Positions 13,707 through 20,629 of a DNA stretch of 20,629 nucleotides are shown one piece after another. The stretch covers positions 1 through 20,629 of the forward strand of contig CAYNWK010000075.1 in NCBI GenBank assembly GCA_964400875.1, read 5' to 3'. This DNA is from CAYNWK01 sp964400875. GTDB taxonomy: Bacteria; Chloroflexota; Anaerolineae; Anaerolineales; UBA4823. A program made the position numbers and the translations under genes. The notes under the pieces are model-generated. The model had not been told where the DNA came from, did no database searches, and was given only the letters and a program-made list of their open reading frames with translations. Position 1 is the first letter of the stretch. Every line of letters begins with the position of its first letter.

Positions 13707-14957
13707 TCACGGCGGCAGGAAATCCCACGGGTTGACCTTGCCGTAGGAGAGGTGCTGCAGCTCGAAGTGGATGTGCGGGCCGCTGGACTTGCCGGTGGTC
13801 CCGATTGTGCCGATAACGGTGCCCTGGCCCACACTCTGCCCGCAGTACACGCTGATCGTGTCCATGTGGGCGTACAAGGTCTGCCAGTCGTTGCCGTGGT
13901 CGATCACTACCATATTTCCGTAGCCGAAGTTATTCCAGCCGGCGTACACCACCACGCCGGAGTCCGAAGACCACATCGGTTCGCCCAAATCGCCGTCGAT
14001 GTCGATGCCGAAGTGGTTGGTGGAAGGCGTGTAGTCGAAGCCGGAGAGGAAGTGGTGAGCGCTAGGCCAGATGAACGAGCCGTAGCCCACCGCGCCCTCG
14101 TAGATCGTGCCGCACGATCCCGGGCCGATCGCCCTGGCGACAGCCGGGTCCTCGCGTGTGATGAACGGCGCGCTCCAGGATACGAAGGCGCGTTCGCCGC
14201 CCGGCACGAACAGGAAGGTGCCCGGTTCGATGTTCGGGTTGGACCAGTTGCCCAGGGTCTCGGGATTTAAGTTATTGCTTTCCCAATTGACGATTGCTTC
14301 CGGGTCGACCCCGTATCCCTGAGCCACGCCGTTCAAGCCTTCTCCGGCAGACCAGCGGTGGTAGGTGCCGTCCGTAGGCATAATATTCAATTCTTGTCCG
14401 GGGGTCAGCGCGTGAGGGTTATCTGCCAGCACGTAGTAATTGCCCCACATGATCGTTTCAGGTTTGAGGCCGAATTTCTCGGCGATGCCGAAGACCGTAT
14501 CGCCTTTCTTGACGGTGTAGGTAATGACCTTGGTGCGTGGGCGGGTAGGGATGGTGGTATGCAACACCGCCAGCCGGGGGATGCCGGATATATAGAAATC
14601 GTCCGCAGTGGTGAGCGCGGGAAGCGCCGGCGGCGCGTTGGTCGGGGTGGCCGTGGGCGCTGCAGCGGCGAAAGCAGCCTCGCGCGGCGCTTCAACCACC
14701 TGGGCGCGCGTGTAGAACTCCCGCATCAACCAAACCACCATCAATACCAGGGAGAAAGACAGCAGGTGAGTCCCTAAGCGCAGCGTTGTTTCGGCGAGAC
14801 CTAACTGGGAAAGTCGTTCCCAAAGCATTAAAATACGGCTCTCATTGGCTGACTCTGCTTCCGAGGCCGCAACGGGTGATTCTTCGTTATTAATTTGTAT
14901 CCGGGAGCCAGACCCATTAAAGTCGGGGTCTTGCTCGGGGGAAAGGTCATCTGGCAT
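13707..14957 (-). CDS. Membrane-anchored LysM-M23 peptidoglycan peptidase
   Basis: 416 residues. An acidic cytoplasmic N-tail is followed by one membrane helix (about 63-79), a Thr/Pro-rich stretch (about 98-115) and one clear LysM domain (about 146-193, YTVKKGDTVFGIAEKFG). A second, LysM-like segment follows (about 200-252), and the C-terminal domain is an M23 zinc metallopeptidase. The zinc ligands are intact: His315 and Asp319 in NHFGIDIDGD and His397 in GPHIHFEL, with catalytic His364 (LYAHMD) and His395. It should cut peptide cross-links in the cell wall. GGAG stands 7 nt before ATG 14957 and there is a dedicated promoter in the 75-nt gap upstream, so it is probably not dependent on the M42 operon. 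Confidence 0.93.
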   Translation of the reverse strand: MPDDLSPEQDPDFNGSGSRIQINNEESPVAASEAESANESRILMLWERLSQLGLAETTLRLGTHLLSFSLVLMVVWLMREFYTRAQVVEAPREAAFAAAAPTATPTNAPPALPALTTADDFYISGIPRLAVLHTTIPTRPRTKVITYTVKKGDTVFGIAEKFGLKPETIMWGNYYVLADNPHALTPGQELNIMPTDGTYHRWSAGEGLNGVAQGYGVDPEAIVNWESNNLNPETLGNWSNPNIEPGTFLFVPGGERAFVSWSAPFITREDPAVARAIGPGSCGTIYEGAVGYGSFIWPSAHHFLSGFDYTPSTNHFGIDIDGDLGEPMWSSDSGVVVYAGWNNFGYGNMVVIDHGNDWQTLYAHMDTISVYCGQSVGQGTVIGTIGTTGKSSGPHIHFELQHLSYGKVNPWDFLPP

Positions 14958-14975
14958 AAAGAATCTCCAGACTGG

Positions 14976-15004
14976 ATGATAACACTGCCTTGTCGATGCG
15001 TCAA
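14976..15004 (-). promoter_or_regulatory. Promoter of the LysM-M23 gene
   Basis: On the minus strand TTGACG (15004-14999), 17 nt, TATCAT (14981-14976), with the predicted start near 14969. The 15 bases covering the -10 box (14988-14974, GCAGTGTTATCATCC) are repeated exactly at the promoter of the Thr/Pro-rich protein gene (20284-20270). Confidence 0.72.
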
Positions 15005-15032
15005 GCGGGGGGAAAACGCGAAAAATGTGAGT

Positions 15033-16355
15033 TTAAGGGGCGGTTAGCTGTCCCAAAGCGGCCTGTGCGGCAGATTCGGGGTCGGCCTCGTCCTTCAGCA
15101 CATCCACGGTGGCCTGTTCCAGAGCCGGGCTGATCACGTTCAGCACATCGCTGGGCGGGATCACCTGGGCGGTGCGCACGATGCGGTTGACCAGGCTCTT
15201 AAGGGTGGCGTCCGTCCAGCCGGCCAGGGCAGAGGAGCGCGGCGGCAAATAACCGGCCGTTTCCGTCCAGGCGGCGAGGAAATCGCCATCGACCAGGAAA
15301 TCGGCCATCTGGATGGCCAGGTCGTGCCGTTCCACGCGCGGGTTTGCCAGGGCCACGACCCAGCCGTTGGCGAAAGTGAAGCCCTCTGCAGCTGTGGTGG
15401 GGATGTGCGTGGCGGAGGTGTCCACCGGCAGTTCGCTCAGGTAGCGTGAGAGCCAGGAGACCACCATGTCGGCCCGGTCCTCCTGGTAAGCTTCCCAGGA
15501 CTGTTCCTGCGTAGTGTACTGGGTCAGCGAAGCGGGCATCAGCCCGGTTTGAGCTGCCTGGTCGTAGAGCGTCAATACCTCGAGCAGGACATCGGCGTCG
15601 AGCACCGGGCGGCCATCCTCATCCTGGACGCGCCCCTCGGAGGCCATGTACTGCAGCAAGGTGAACAGGGCCTGGGGGTCGGCAGCCGGGAAAGCGATCG
15701 GCTGGTTGAGTTCCAGGGCGGCTGGCCAGTTTTCAGGCGGCGTTTCGATCCGGGCCGGGCGGTAGAGCATCACCAGGGCGTCGCCGGCAAAAGGCAGTCC
15801 GAAAGTGCTGTCCTGGATGCGGCCCAACCCTTGTGCGTAAGCGTACCAGTCGTCCGCGGCAGCTGCCGCACTGATATTGTCGAGCGGAAACAGGAATCCT
15901 TTCAAGGCGGCCGTCTCCAGGACGGCGCGGGGCATGATGATCAGGTCCGGCAGGGCCAGCGGAGCGGCTGCGTTGGCGCTGCTGAGCGCGTCCAGCAGCC
16001 CGCCCGGCCCGCTTTCGGCTTTCAAACGCACCTCGACGTTCACACCGGCGCGCCGGCTGGTAAATTCATCCAGGCGTTCGGCCAGCAAATCTCCGGCCGC
16101 GGTGCCGCCTTGCGGGTCGAAGCGCGGTGGCAGCCAGATCTGCAGGGTGGTCGGTCCGGCGGGGGTCTCGGAAGGATTGGGAGTCACGCTGGGCGCGCTC
16201 GTCGGCGTCCTCGAGGGGGCCGGCGAGGGCGTACCGCCGGCCAACGACAGAGCCTCGCAGCCGGTCAGTCCGATCAGCGCGCCGAGCGCCAGGACGATCA
16301 GGGCGCGCCGAAGGTCGCGCCAGGGTACAGGGCCGCGCCAGGAGGCAAGGAGCAT
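15033..16355 (-). CDS. Second solute-binding lipoprotein (ABC family 1)
   Basis: 440 residues. A basic N-terminus and hydrophobic segment end in the lipobox LIGLTGC (Cys33), followed by a Ser/Thr/Pro tether (about 40-70). The mature domain begins TLQIWLPPRFDPQGG and carries family-1 binding-protein landmarks (LPDLIIMPRAVLE, GLPFAGDALVMLYRP, WAAF-type end with AGYLPPRSSAL). It should bind a solute outside the membrane; no transporter subunits are nearby. The ATG lies one base after the TGA of the upstream M42 gene (TGACATG), with no good ribosome site of its own, which suggests translational coupling. That link to a peptidase makes a peptide or peptide-derived ligand worth considering, although family-1 proteins usually bind sugars. 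Confidence 0.86.
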   Translation of the reverse strand: MLLASWRGPVPWRDLRRALIVLALGALIGLTGCEALSLAGGTPSPAPSRTPTSAPSVTPNPSETPAGPTTLQIWLPPRFDPQGGTAAGDLLAERLDEFTSRRAGVNVEVRLKAESGPGGLLDALSSANAAAPLALPDLIIMPRAVLETAALKGFLFPLDNISAAAAADDWYAYAQGLGRIQDSTFGLPFAGDALVMLYRPARIETPPENWPAALELNQPIAFPAADPQALFTLLQYMASEGRVQDEDGRPVLDADVLLEVLTLYDQAAQTGLMPASLTQYTTQEQSWEAYQEDRADMVVSWLSRYLSELPVDTSATHIPTTAAEGFTFANGWVVALANPRVERHDLAIQMADFLVDGDFLAAWTETAGYLPPRSSALAGWTDATLKSLVNRIVRTAQVIPPSDVLNVISPALEQATVDVLKDEADPESAAQAALGQLTAP

Positions 16356-16356
16356 G

Positions 16357-17355
16357 TCAGCTCAGTTCGGCCGATTTGCGCAGCAGCGCCAGCAGCAGCT
16401 GTACAGCCTGCTGCACGTCACGGTAATCGACCATCTCGGAGGGGGCGTGCACGTAGCGGCAGGGGATCGACAGGCACCCGGCAGGGACGCCGGCGCGGGT
16501 CAGCTGGATCGCCCGGGCATCAGTGCCGCCCAGTTCGAGGATCTCCATCTGGTAGGGCAGCCCGGCTTTTTCGGCGGCAGCGACCATCCAGGCGACCACG
16601 CGCGGGTCAGAGAGGTTGCCCCGATCGCGCACTTTGATGGCCGGGCCTTTCCCCAGGCTGACTTCCATCTTCAGGCCCCTGGGGGTGTCGCCGGTGCCGG
16701 TCACGTCGACAGCCAGGCCCAGGTCGGGGTCGATGCCGTAAGCGGCCGTGGTGGCGCCGCGCACGCCCACCTCTTCCTGCACGCTGAAGACGAAATAAAC
16801 CTGGTTGGGGGTCTTCTTGAGCTGCCGCATGGTCTCGATCAACACGGCGACGCCGATGCGGTCGTCCATGGATTTTGCCACCAGCCGGTCGCCGAGCTCT
16901 TCGTAGTCCCGGTCGAAACCGGCCACGTCGCCAACTTTGACCGGGCAGTCATCGCGGCTGCTGGCGCCTACATCGATGAACATCTGCTCGAAGGTGGGCA
17001 GCTTGGTCCACTCGAAGGGGTCCTCGTGGCCGATCACCCCGGCAGCGCCGTTCAGGAAGCGCACGCGCCCACCGATGCAGGTCTGGCGGCGCACGCCGCC
17101 GATGGTAGCAAAGCGCACGAAGCCGTTCTCGTCGATGTGAGTGGCGATCAGGCCGATCTCGTCGACGTGCGCGGCGAGCATCACCTTCGGTGCCTGGGTG
17201 TTGGCCTTGCCTTTAAGGGCAATCAGGTTGCCCAGCGCATCGACGCGCAGTTCGTCAGCCAGGGGTTCGACTTCCTCGCGGACCAGGGCGCGAACGTCCG
17301 TTTCGTAGCCCGAGGGGCCGGTAGATTCGACCAGTTTTTTGATCAGTGATTTCAT
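16357..17355 (-). CDS. M42-family aminopeptidase (paralogue A)
   Basis: 332 residues from ATG 17355, chosen because GGAG stands 5 nt upstream; a GTG 15 nt earlier has no such site. M42 enzymes are cytoplasmic, often twelve-subunit, two-metal aminopeptidases that finish peptide breakdown. The ligands and catalytic residues are present: His63 and Asp65 (AAHVDEIG), Asp164 (KSMDDRIG), catalytic Glu194 and Glu195 (SVQEEVGVRGA), Asp217 (AVDVTG) and His303 (CRYVHAPSE). It is third of three tandem M42 genes and is directly coupled to the solute-binding lipoprotein gene after it. Specificity cannot be read from sequence. Confidence 0.93.
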   Translation of the reverse strand: MKSLIKKLVESTGPSGYETDVRALVREEVEPLADELRVDALGNLIALKGKANTQAPKVMLAAHVDEIGLIATHIDENGFVRFATIGGVRRQTCIGGRVRFLNGAAGVIGHEDPFEWTKLPTFEQMFIDVGASSRDDCPVKVGDVAGFDRDYEELGDRLVAKSMDDRIGVAVLIETMRQLKKTPNQVYFVFSVQEEVGVRGATTAAYGIDPDLGLAVDVTGTGDTPRGLKMEVSLGKGPAIKVRDRGNLSDPRVVAWMVAAAEKAGLPYQMEILELGGTDARAIQLTRAGVPAGCLSIPCRYVHAPSEMVDYRDVQQAVQLLLALLRKSAELS

Positions 17356-17429
17356 CTTTACTCCATGCACGACAAAATAAGGGTCACCATGATTAAAGGG
17401 CGCTCTCGCCGCCGGTGGATCGGGCAGGG

Positions 17430-18521
17430 CTAGCGTTCGGCCGCCAGGGTCTTGCGGGACAGCCGCGCCAGGGCGGCGTGCAGCAGCGCCAGGGTGTGCT
17501 GCCAGTCGGAGAGACGGGCCAGGCCGGCTGCGGTGTGGGCGTAGCGCCCGGGCACGGAGACCGAGACGCTGGGCACGCCGGCGCGCGACAGGTGAATCGC
17601 GCCTGCGTCGGTGCCGCCGCCGCCCGGCTGGCGGAATTGGAAGGGGATCTCCAGCGCCTCGGCGGTATCCACCAGGTGGCGCACTAATCGCGGGTCCGCC
17701 AGGGTGGCGCCATCGGCGACGTAAATCGCCGGCCCGGCGTCCAGCCGGGTGTTATAGCCCGTGTTCTCAACCGGCTGGCCGTTCTCCTGCTCCCAGGAGG
17801 GCAGGTCCATGGCCGGGGTGCAGTCGATGGCGATGCCCAGGTCGGGTTCGAAGGCGTAGGCGGCGACGCGCGCCCCGCGCAGGCCGACTTCCTCCTGCAC
17901 GGTGAAAGCTGCCAGCAGGTCGACGTTGGGGGGCGCGTGTTTGACCAGCTCGATCAAGGTGGCGACCCCCAAGCGGTCGTCCAGCGCTTTGCCGCGCAGG
18001 CTGGGGCCCAGGCGGGCGAAGCGCGTGGCGAAGGCCGCACGGTCGCCCGCTTTTGCTTTGGCTTCCGGCCCGATATCGATGCGCAGCGAGTCGATTGGGA
18101 TAGCTTTCTTGCGCTCATCCGCCTTGGTCAAGTGGATCGGCTTGGCGCCGATGACCCCGGGCAGGTGTTCCGAGCCCACCCAAACGGGCTTGCCGACCAG
18201 CTGGCGTTCGTCCAGCCCGCCCACGGTTTCGAAGCGGAAGATGCCGTCCCCGTCGTCATAGGTGAGCATGAAGCCGACCTCGTCCATGTGGGCGGCCAGC
18301 ATGGCGCGCAGCCGCTTCCGGCCTTTCCCCTTGCGGGTGACCAGCACGTTGCCCAGCGCATCGACCTTGACCTCGTCGGCGTGGGGGCGGACTTCCTCGA
18401 GCACGATGGCGCGCACTTCGCGCTCATCGCCGGAGACGGCGCAGGCGTTGGACAATCGCTCCAGCAGCTTGATCTGGGCGGAACGGATCTTTGGCGTTTT
18501 GACTTCGTCTTTTGGACTCAT
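17430..18521 (-). CDS. M42-family aminopeptidase (paralogue B)
   Basis: 363 residues; AAGGA precedes the ATG by 5-6 nt. All M42 residues are conserved: His78 and Asp80 (AAHMDEVG), Asp181 (KALDDRLG), Glu210 and Glu211 (TVQEEVGLRGA), Asp233 (AIDCTP) and His329 (GRYAHTAAG). It differs from its neighbours by a longer loop after Asp233 (about 237-262, WEQENGQPVENTGYN) and a lysine/arginine-rich stretch at about 62-72, so its substrate pocket is probably different. It follows paralogue C by 21 nt and precedes A by 74 nt, which is an operon arrangement. Confidence 0.93.
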   Translation of the reverse strand: MSPKDEVKTPKIRSAQIKLLERLSNACAVSGDEREVRAIVLEEVRPHADEVKVDALGNVLVTRKGKGRKRLRAMLAAHMDEVGFMLTYDDGDGIFRFETVGGLDERQLVGKPVWVGSEHLPGVIGAKPIHLTKADERKKAIPIDSLRIDIGPEAKAKAGDRAAFATRFARLGPSLRGKALDDRLGVATLIELVKHAPPNVDLLAAFTVQEEVGLRGARVAAYAFEPDLGIAIDCTPAMDLPSWEQENGQPVENTGYNTRLDAGPAIYVADGATLADPRLVRHLVDTAEALEIPFQFRQPGGGGTDAGAIHLSRAGVPSVSVSVPGRYAHTAAGLARLSDWQHTLALLHAALARLSRKTLAAER

Positions 18522-18542
18522 TGTCTTCCTTAAAGAGTGGCT

Positions 18543-19598
18543 TCAGTCCCAGGAGAGCTGATCCATGAACTCATCGTCCAGGCGGGCGATGAATTCGGCC
18601 AGCAGGCGCCCAGCCCGGGAGATATCCTTGAGTGCGATGACCTCGACCGGGGTGTGCATGTAGCGCAGCGGCAGCCCGACCACCATGCTGGGGATGCCTT
18701 CGGCGGCGACCTGCAGGGCGATGGCGTCCGTGCCCGAATGCTGGGAAGTGACTTCTACATTATGGGGGATCTCCAGCTGTTCGGCCAGCTCCTTGAATGC
18801 TTTGTGCACCCCGGGGTGGATGTTCGGCCCCCAGACCAGGGTGGGGCCTTTGCCGAGGGGATAGGCTTTGTGATCTGGCGTGCCCGGCCCTTTGGCCCAG
18901 GTCACGTCGATGGCGACGGCCAGGTCGGGGCGCAGCTGGAAGGCGGAGGTGCGCGCCCCGCCGAGGGTCTCTTCTTCCTGGCTGCTGGCGACCGCCCACA
19001 CGTCCCAGGCGTGCCCGCGTTCGCCTAACTCGCGCAAGCATTGAGTGACTGCCACGACCGAGGCGCGGTTATCCAGCGAGTGCCCGGCTAACAGGTCCCC
19101 TTTGAGCTCCAGGGGTTCCTGGGCGAAGGATACCAAATCGCCGGCGCGCACCAGCCGGTCCACTTTATCGGGGCGCAGGGCGGTGTCCACCAGCAGGTAT
19201 TTGAGCGCGACCGGCCCGCTCTGGGCCTCGTCCGGCAAGAGCCGGGCGGGGGGCTGCACGATCACGCCGGGCAGGTCCTCGCGCCCGTGCACGGTCACCA
19301 GCTGGCCCGGCAAGACGCGGTGGTCCAGGCCGCCGATCTCGGTCACACGCAGGAAACCGTCGATCACGGTGGTGACCATCAAGCCGATGGCGTCCATGTG
19401 GGCGGAGAGCAGGATGCTGCGCCGGGGGGCCGCGCCGGAACCGCGCTTGAGGGCGTGCAGGCTGCCCAGGCGGCTGACGCTCAGCTCGTCGGCCAGCGGG
19501 CCCCAGGCCGCTTCGACCAGCCGGCGCACTGCAGCTTCGTGACCCGAGAGGCCGGAGGTGGAGATCAAGGATTTCAGCAAGGCAAGGTTATCGTTCAT
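18543..19598 (-). CDS. M42-family aminopeptidase (paralogue C)
   Basis: 351 residues, the most diverged of the three. Metal and catalytic residues remain: His67 and Asp69 (SAHMDAIG), Asp176 (HSLDNRAS), Glu208 and Glu209 (SSQEEETLGGA), Asp231 (AIDVTW) and His315 (LRYMHTPVE). The usual DDR is DNR and the usual EEVG is EEETLGG, so activity or metal use may be altered. No strong ribosome site is seen before ATG 19598. It is the first of the M42 genes; the 85-nt gap before it, after the Thr/Pro-rich gene, has no clear promoter, so the Thr/Pro-rich gene's promoter may drive the whole set. Confidence 0.92.
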   Translation of the reverse strand: MNDNLALLKSLISTSGLSGHEAAVRRLVEAAWGPLADELSVSRLGSLHALKRGSGAAPRRSILLSAHMDAIGLMVTTVIDGFLRVTEIGGLDHRVLPGQLVTVHGREDLPGVIVQPPARLLPDEAQSGPVALKYLLVDTALRPDKVDRLVRAGDLVSFAQEPLELKGDLLAGHSLDNRASVVAVTQCLRELGERGHAWDVWAVASSQEEETLGGARTSAFQLRPDLAVAIDVTWAKGPGTPDHKAYPLGKGPTLVWGPNIHPGVHKAFKELAEQLEIPHNVEVTSQHSGTDAIALQVAAEGIPSMVVGLPLRYMHTPVEVIALKDISRAGRLLAEFIARLDDEFMDQLSWD

Positions 19599-19683
19599 AG
19601 GTCATCCGTTTCGATGCGCCCGGCATAGAGGTTTGCGGTCCTTTCGGCCGGGGCGGCGGCGCGCTTAGGGCAGCCGGGGCCGG

Positions 19684-20187
19684 TCAGGGGCTCTCCTCAG
19701 TTTGCGTTGGGGGGACAGGGGTCAGGCCGGAACTGTCTCCCGTAGGTATCAGCGTGGAGGTGGGTGTGAAGGTGGGCGTGACCGAGGGCGTCACGGGAGT
19801 GGGTGAGGGCGCGGTGTTGGTCACGGTGGGGGTGGCGGTGTTGGTGGCGGTGGAGCTGGGCGAAGGTGAGGGCTCCAGGGTGTCGGTTGGAGTCGGCGTT
19901 TCGGTTTGGGTCGCGGTCGGCGTAGCGCTGGGGGAGGGCGTTACGGTCAGGGTAGGGGTCAGCGGTGTGTTCGAGGGGGTCACGGTGGGCGTAAAGATCG
20001 AGAATGGCGTGTGGGTGGTCGTGGGCGACTGAGTGATGGTGGGCGTGGTGGTCAGGGTGGGGATCAGGCCGCGTTCGGGGGCGGCTCCCAAGGCAATCAG
20101 CCCTGCGCAGTAACAGGGCAGGGTGGCGAGGGTGATGACGATTAAAATGGTGCGCAACCGCCGGCGGGATTCCCATTTGGGGGCCAT
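19684..20187 (-). CDS. Membrane-anchored Thr/Pro-rich low-complexity protein
   Basis: 167 residues from ATG 20187, preferred over an in-frame start at 20250 because GAGGA stands 6 nt upstream and it places the basic residues KWESRRRLR directly before the membrane helix (about 13-33). Everything after about residue 40 is Thr/Pro/Ser in TPT and TPS patterns (TPTVTPSNTPLTPTLTVTPS and similar), with no folded domain. It looks like a cell-surface stalk or spacer, probably O-glycosylated, but with nothing attached to its end. It may be a truncated remnant of a larger protein. A promoter shared in sequence with the LysM-M23 gene lies upstream. Confidence 0.7.
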   Translation of the reverse strand: MAPKWESRRRLRTILIVITLATLPCYCAGLIALGAAPERGLIPTLTTTPTITQSPTTTHTPFSIFTPTVTPSNTPLTPTLTVTPSPSATPTATQTETPTPTDTLEPSPSPSSTATNTATPTVTNTAPSPTPVTPSVTPTFTPTSTLIPTGDSSGLTPVPPTQTEESP

Positions 20188-20271
20188 GATTTTTCCTCGA
20201 TCAGTCCAGGGGCCGCGCGGCTCGCGTGGGTTGTGCCATTCCTGCCACACCTCGCGCCAGGCCCGGGTAGG

Positions 20272-20300
20272 ATGATAACACTGCGGCGATTGTGTGACAA
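20272..20300 (-). promoter_or_regulatory. Promoter of the Thr/Pro-rich protein gene
   Basis: On the minus strand TTGTCA (20300-20295), 17 nt, TATCAT (20277-20272), start near 20265, giving a leader of about 78 nt before ATG 20187. The -10 region matches the LysM-M23 promoter base for base over 15 nt (20284-20270). Confidence 0.7.
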
Positions 20301-20330
20301 GTGAAGGCGAGGCCCAGGCGGAGGGCGGAT

Positions 20331-20352
20331 TATTCGTTCCGCGGAACGAATA
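20331..20352. promoter_or_regulatory. 22-bp perfect palindrome, operator-like
   Basis: TATTCGTTCCG followed immediately by its exact complement makes a 22-bp perfect palindrome with no spacer. A third half-site copy, AACGAAT, follows at about 20356-20362. It lies about 31 nt upstream of the -35 box of the Thr/Pro-rich gene promoter, in a stretch (20301-20501) with no gene. A dimeric regulator site is the simplest reading; its protein is not identifiable here. Confidence 0.5.
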
Positions 20353-20501
20353 GAAACGAATACGGGGGAGTTTTACATAATTTATAGATAGGGCGCCTCA
20401 AGGAGGAGATTAGCGGGAGGCGCGGCGCTGGTGCTGGCCGATGTGTGTTTTGGGACGTTGACTTTCGAGAAAAATCCCAAGGGAAATCGATCCTGAGGCA
20501 G

Positions 20502-20545
20502 AAAAAATTTGCGCTTCCCGTGTTCTTCGAGCACGGGAAGCGCAA
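20502..20545 (-). terminator. Terminator of a gene entering from the right
   Basis: A perfect 14-bp stem (TTGCGCTTCCCGTG at 20509-20522, CACGGGAAGCGCAA at 20532-20545) is followed on the minus strand by AAATTTTTTC. This is a strong intrinsic terminator for minus-strand transcription coming from beyond the window; the plus strand has no T tract directly after it. Confidence 0.85.
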
Positions 20546-20558
20546 TAGTATATCGCTT

Positions 20559-20629
20559 TTATGATTGGGTTGTCACCTTGATTTTGCGCAAAAACCGTGC
20601 ATTTCTATGCGTTAGTGCAAAAACAGGCC
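20559..20629 (-). CDS. Possible C-terminal end of a gene beyond the window
   Basis: On the minus strand one frame is open from the window edge to a TAA at 20561-20559 and reads PVFALTHRNARFLRKIKVTTQS. The stop lies 13 nt before the strong minus-strand terminator, which is the spacing expected for a gene end. The other two frames stop within eight codons. The piece is too short for any functional call, and the tail of a non-coding RNA would also fit. Confidence 0.3.
   Translation of the reverse strand, partial: PVFALTHRNARFLRKIKVTTQS

Noticed and set aside
20330..20545. 71-codon minus-strand reading frame near the right end
   Set aside because: It spans a terminator hairpin and a perfect palindrome, lacks a ribosome site, and its translation has no recognisable pattern.

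Overview
This 20.6 kb window is GC-rich bacterial chromosome. Its style points to the Chloroflexota, most likely an Anaerolineae-type lineage, although there is no marker gene to prove it. The signs are secreted or anchored proteins with long Thr/Pro 'TPTPT' linkers, lipoprotein solute-binding proteins with TP-rich tethers, a very large multi-GAF diguanylate cyclase, LysM/M23 cell-surface proteins and M42 aminopeptidase paralogues. There is no phage, CRISPR array or intact insertion sequence. The gene families are mostly housekeeping or envelope types, so the interest lies mainly in non-coding and regulatory structure.

Layout, left to right. (1) 1-261: the 3' end of tRNA-Gly(GCC), a complete tRNA-Cys(GCA) and a strong terminator. 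(2) 280-1449: a structured leader and a secreted LysM protein on the + strand. (3) 1507-8298, minus strand: a promoter, a ~220-nt structured leader RNA that looks like a stand-alone HEARO/omega-RNA (the guide-RNA scaffold of IscB elements) with no iscB gene, then a 1434-residue PAS/GAF/GGDEF diguanylate cyclase and a secreted three-repeat binding protein. (4) 8561-10756, minus strand: an orphan ABC-type solute-binding lipoprotein followed by RNase HI. (5) 10768-13649, plus strand: an alkaline-phosphatase-superfamily phosphodiesterase, then an arsenic cassette (ArsR-type repressor, arsenite methyltransferase ArsM, small CCPFF protein) carrying three near-identical operator palindromes. (6) 13647-20300, minus strand: a membrane-anchored LysM-M23 peptidase with its own promoter; upstream of it a run of three tandem M42 aminopeptidases whose last member is translationally coupled to a second orphan solute-binding lipoprotein; and at the head a Thr/Pro-rich anchored protein. 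(7) 20301-20629: a non-coding stretch with a 22-bp perfect palindrome, a minus-strand terminator and what may be the last 22 codons of a gene entering from the right.

How the genes may work together. The arsenic cassette is the clearest functional unit: the repressor probably senses As(III) with a non-classical cysteine set, represses itself and arsM through palindromes of the form ATATCGAT-N4-ATCGATAT, and ArsM methylates arsenite. The diguanylate cyclase and the adjacent secreted repeat protein are probably co-transcribed, which would fit c-di-GMP-linked surface behaviour. The M42 cluster with a solute-binding lipoprotein suggests peptide use. Two genes in the right half (the M23 peptidase and the Thr/Pro-rich protein) share an almost identical promoter core.
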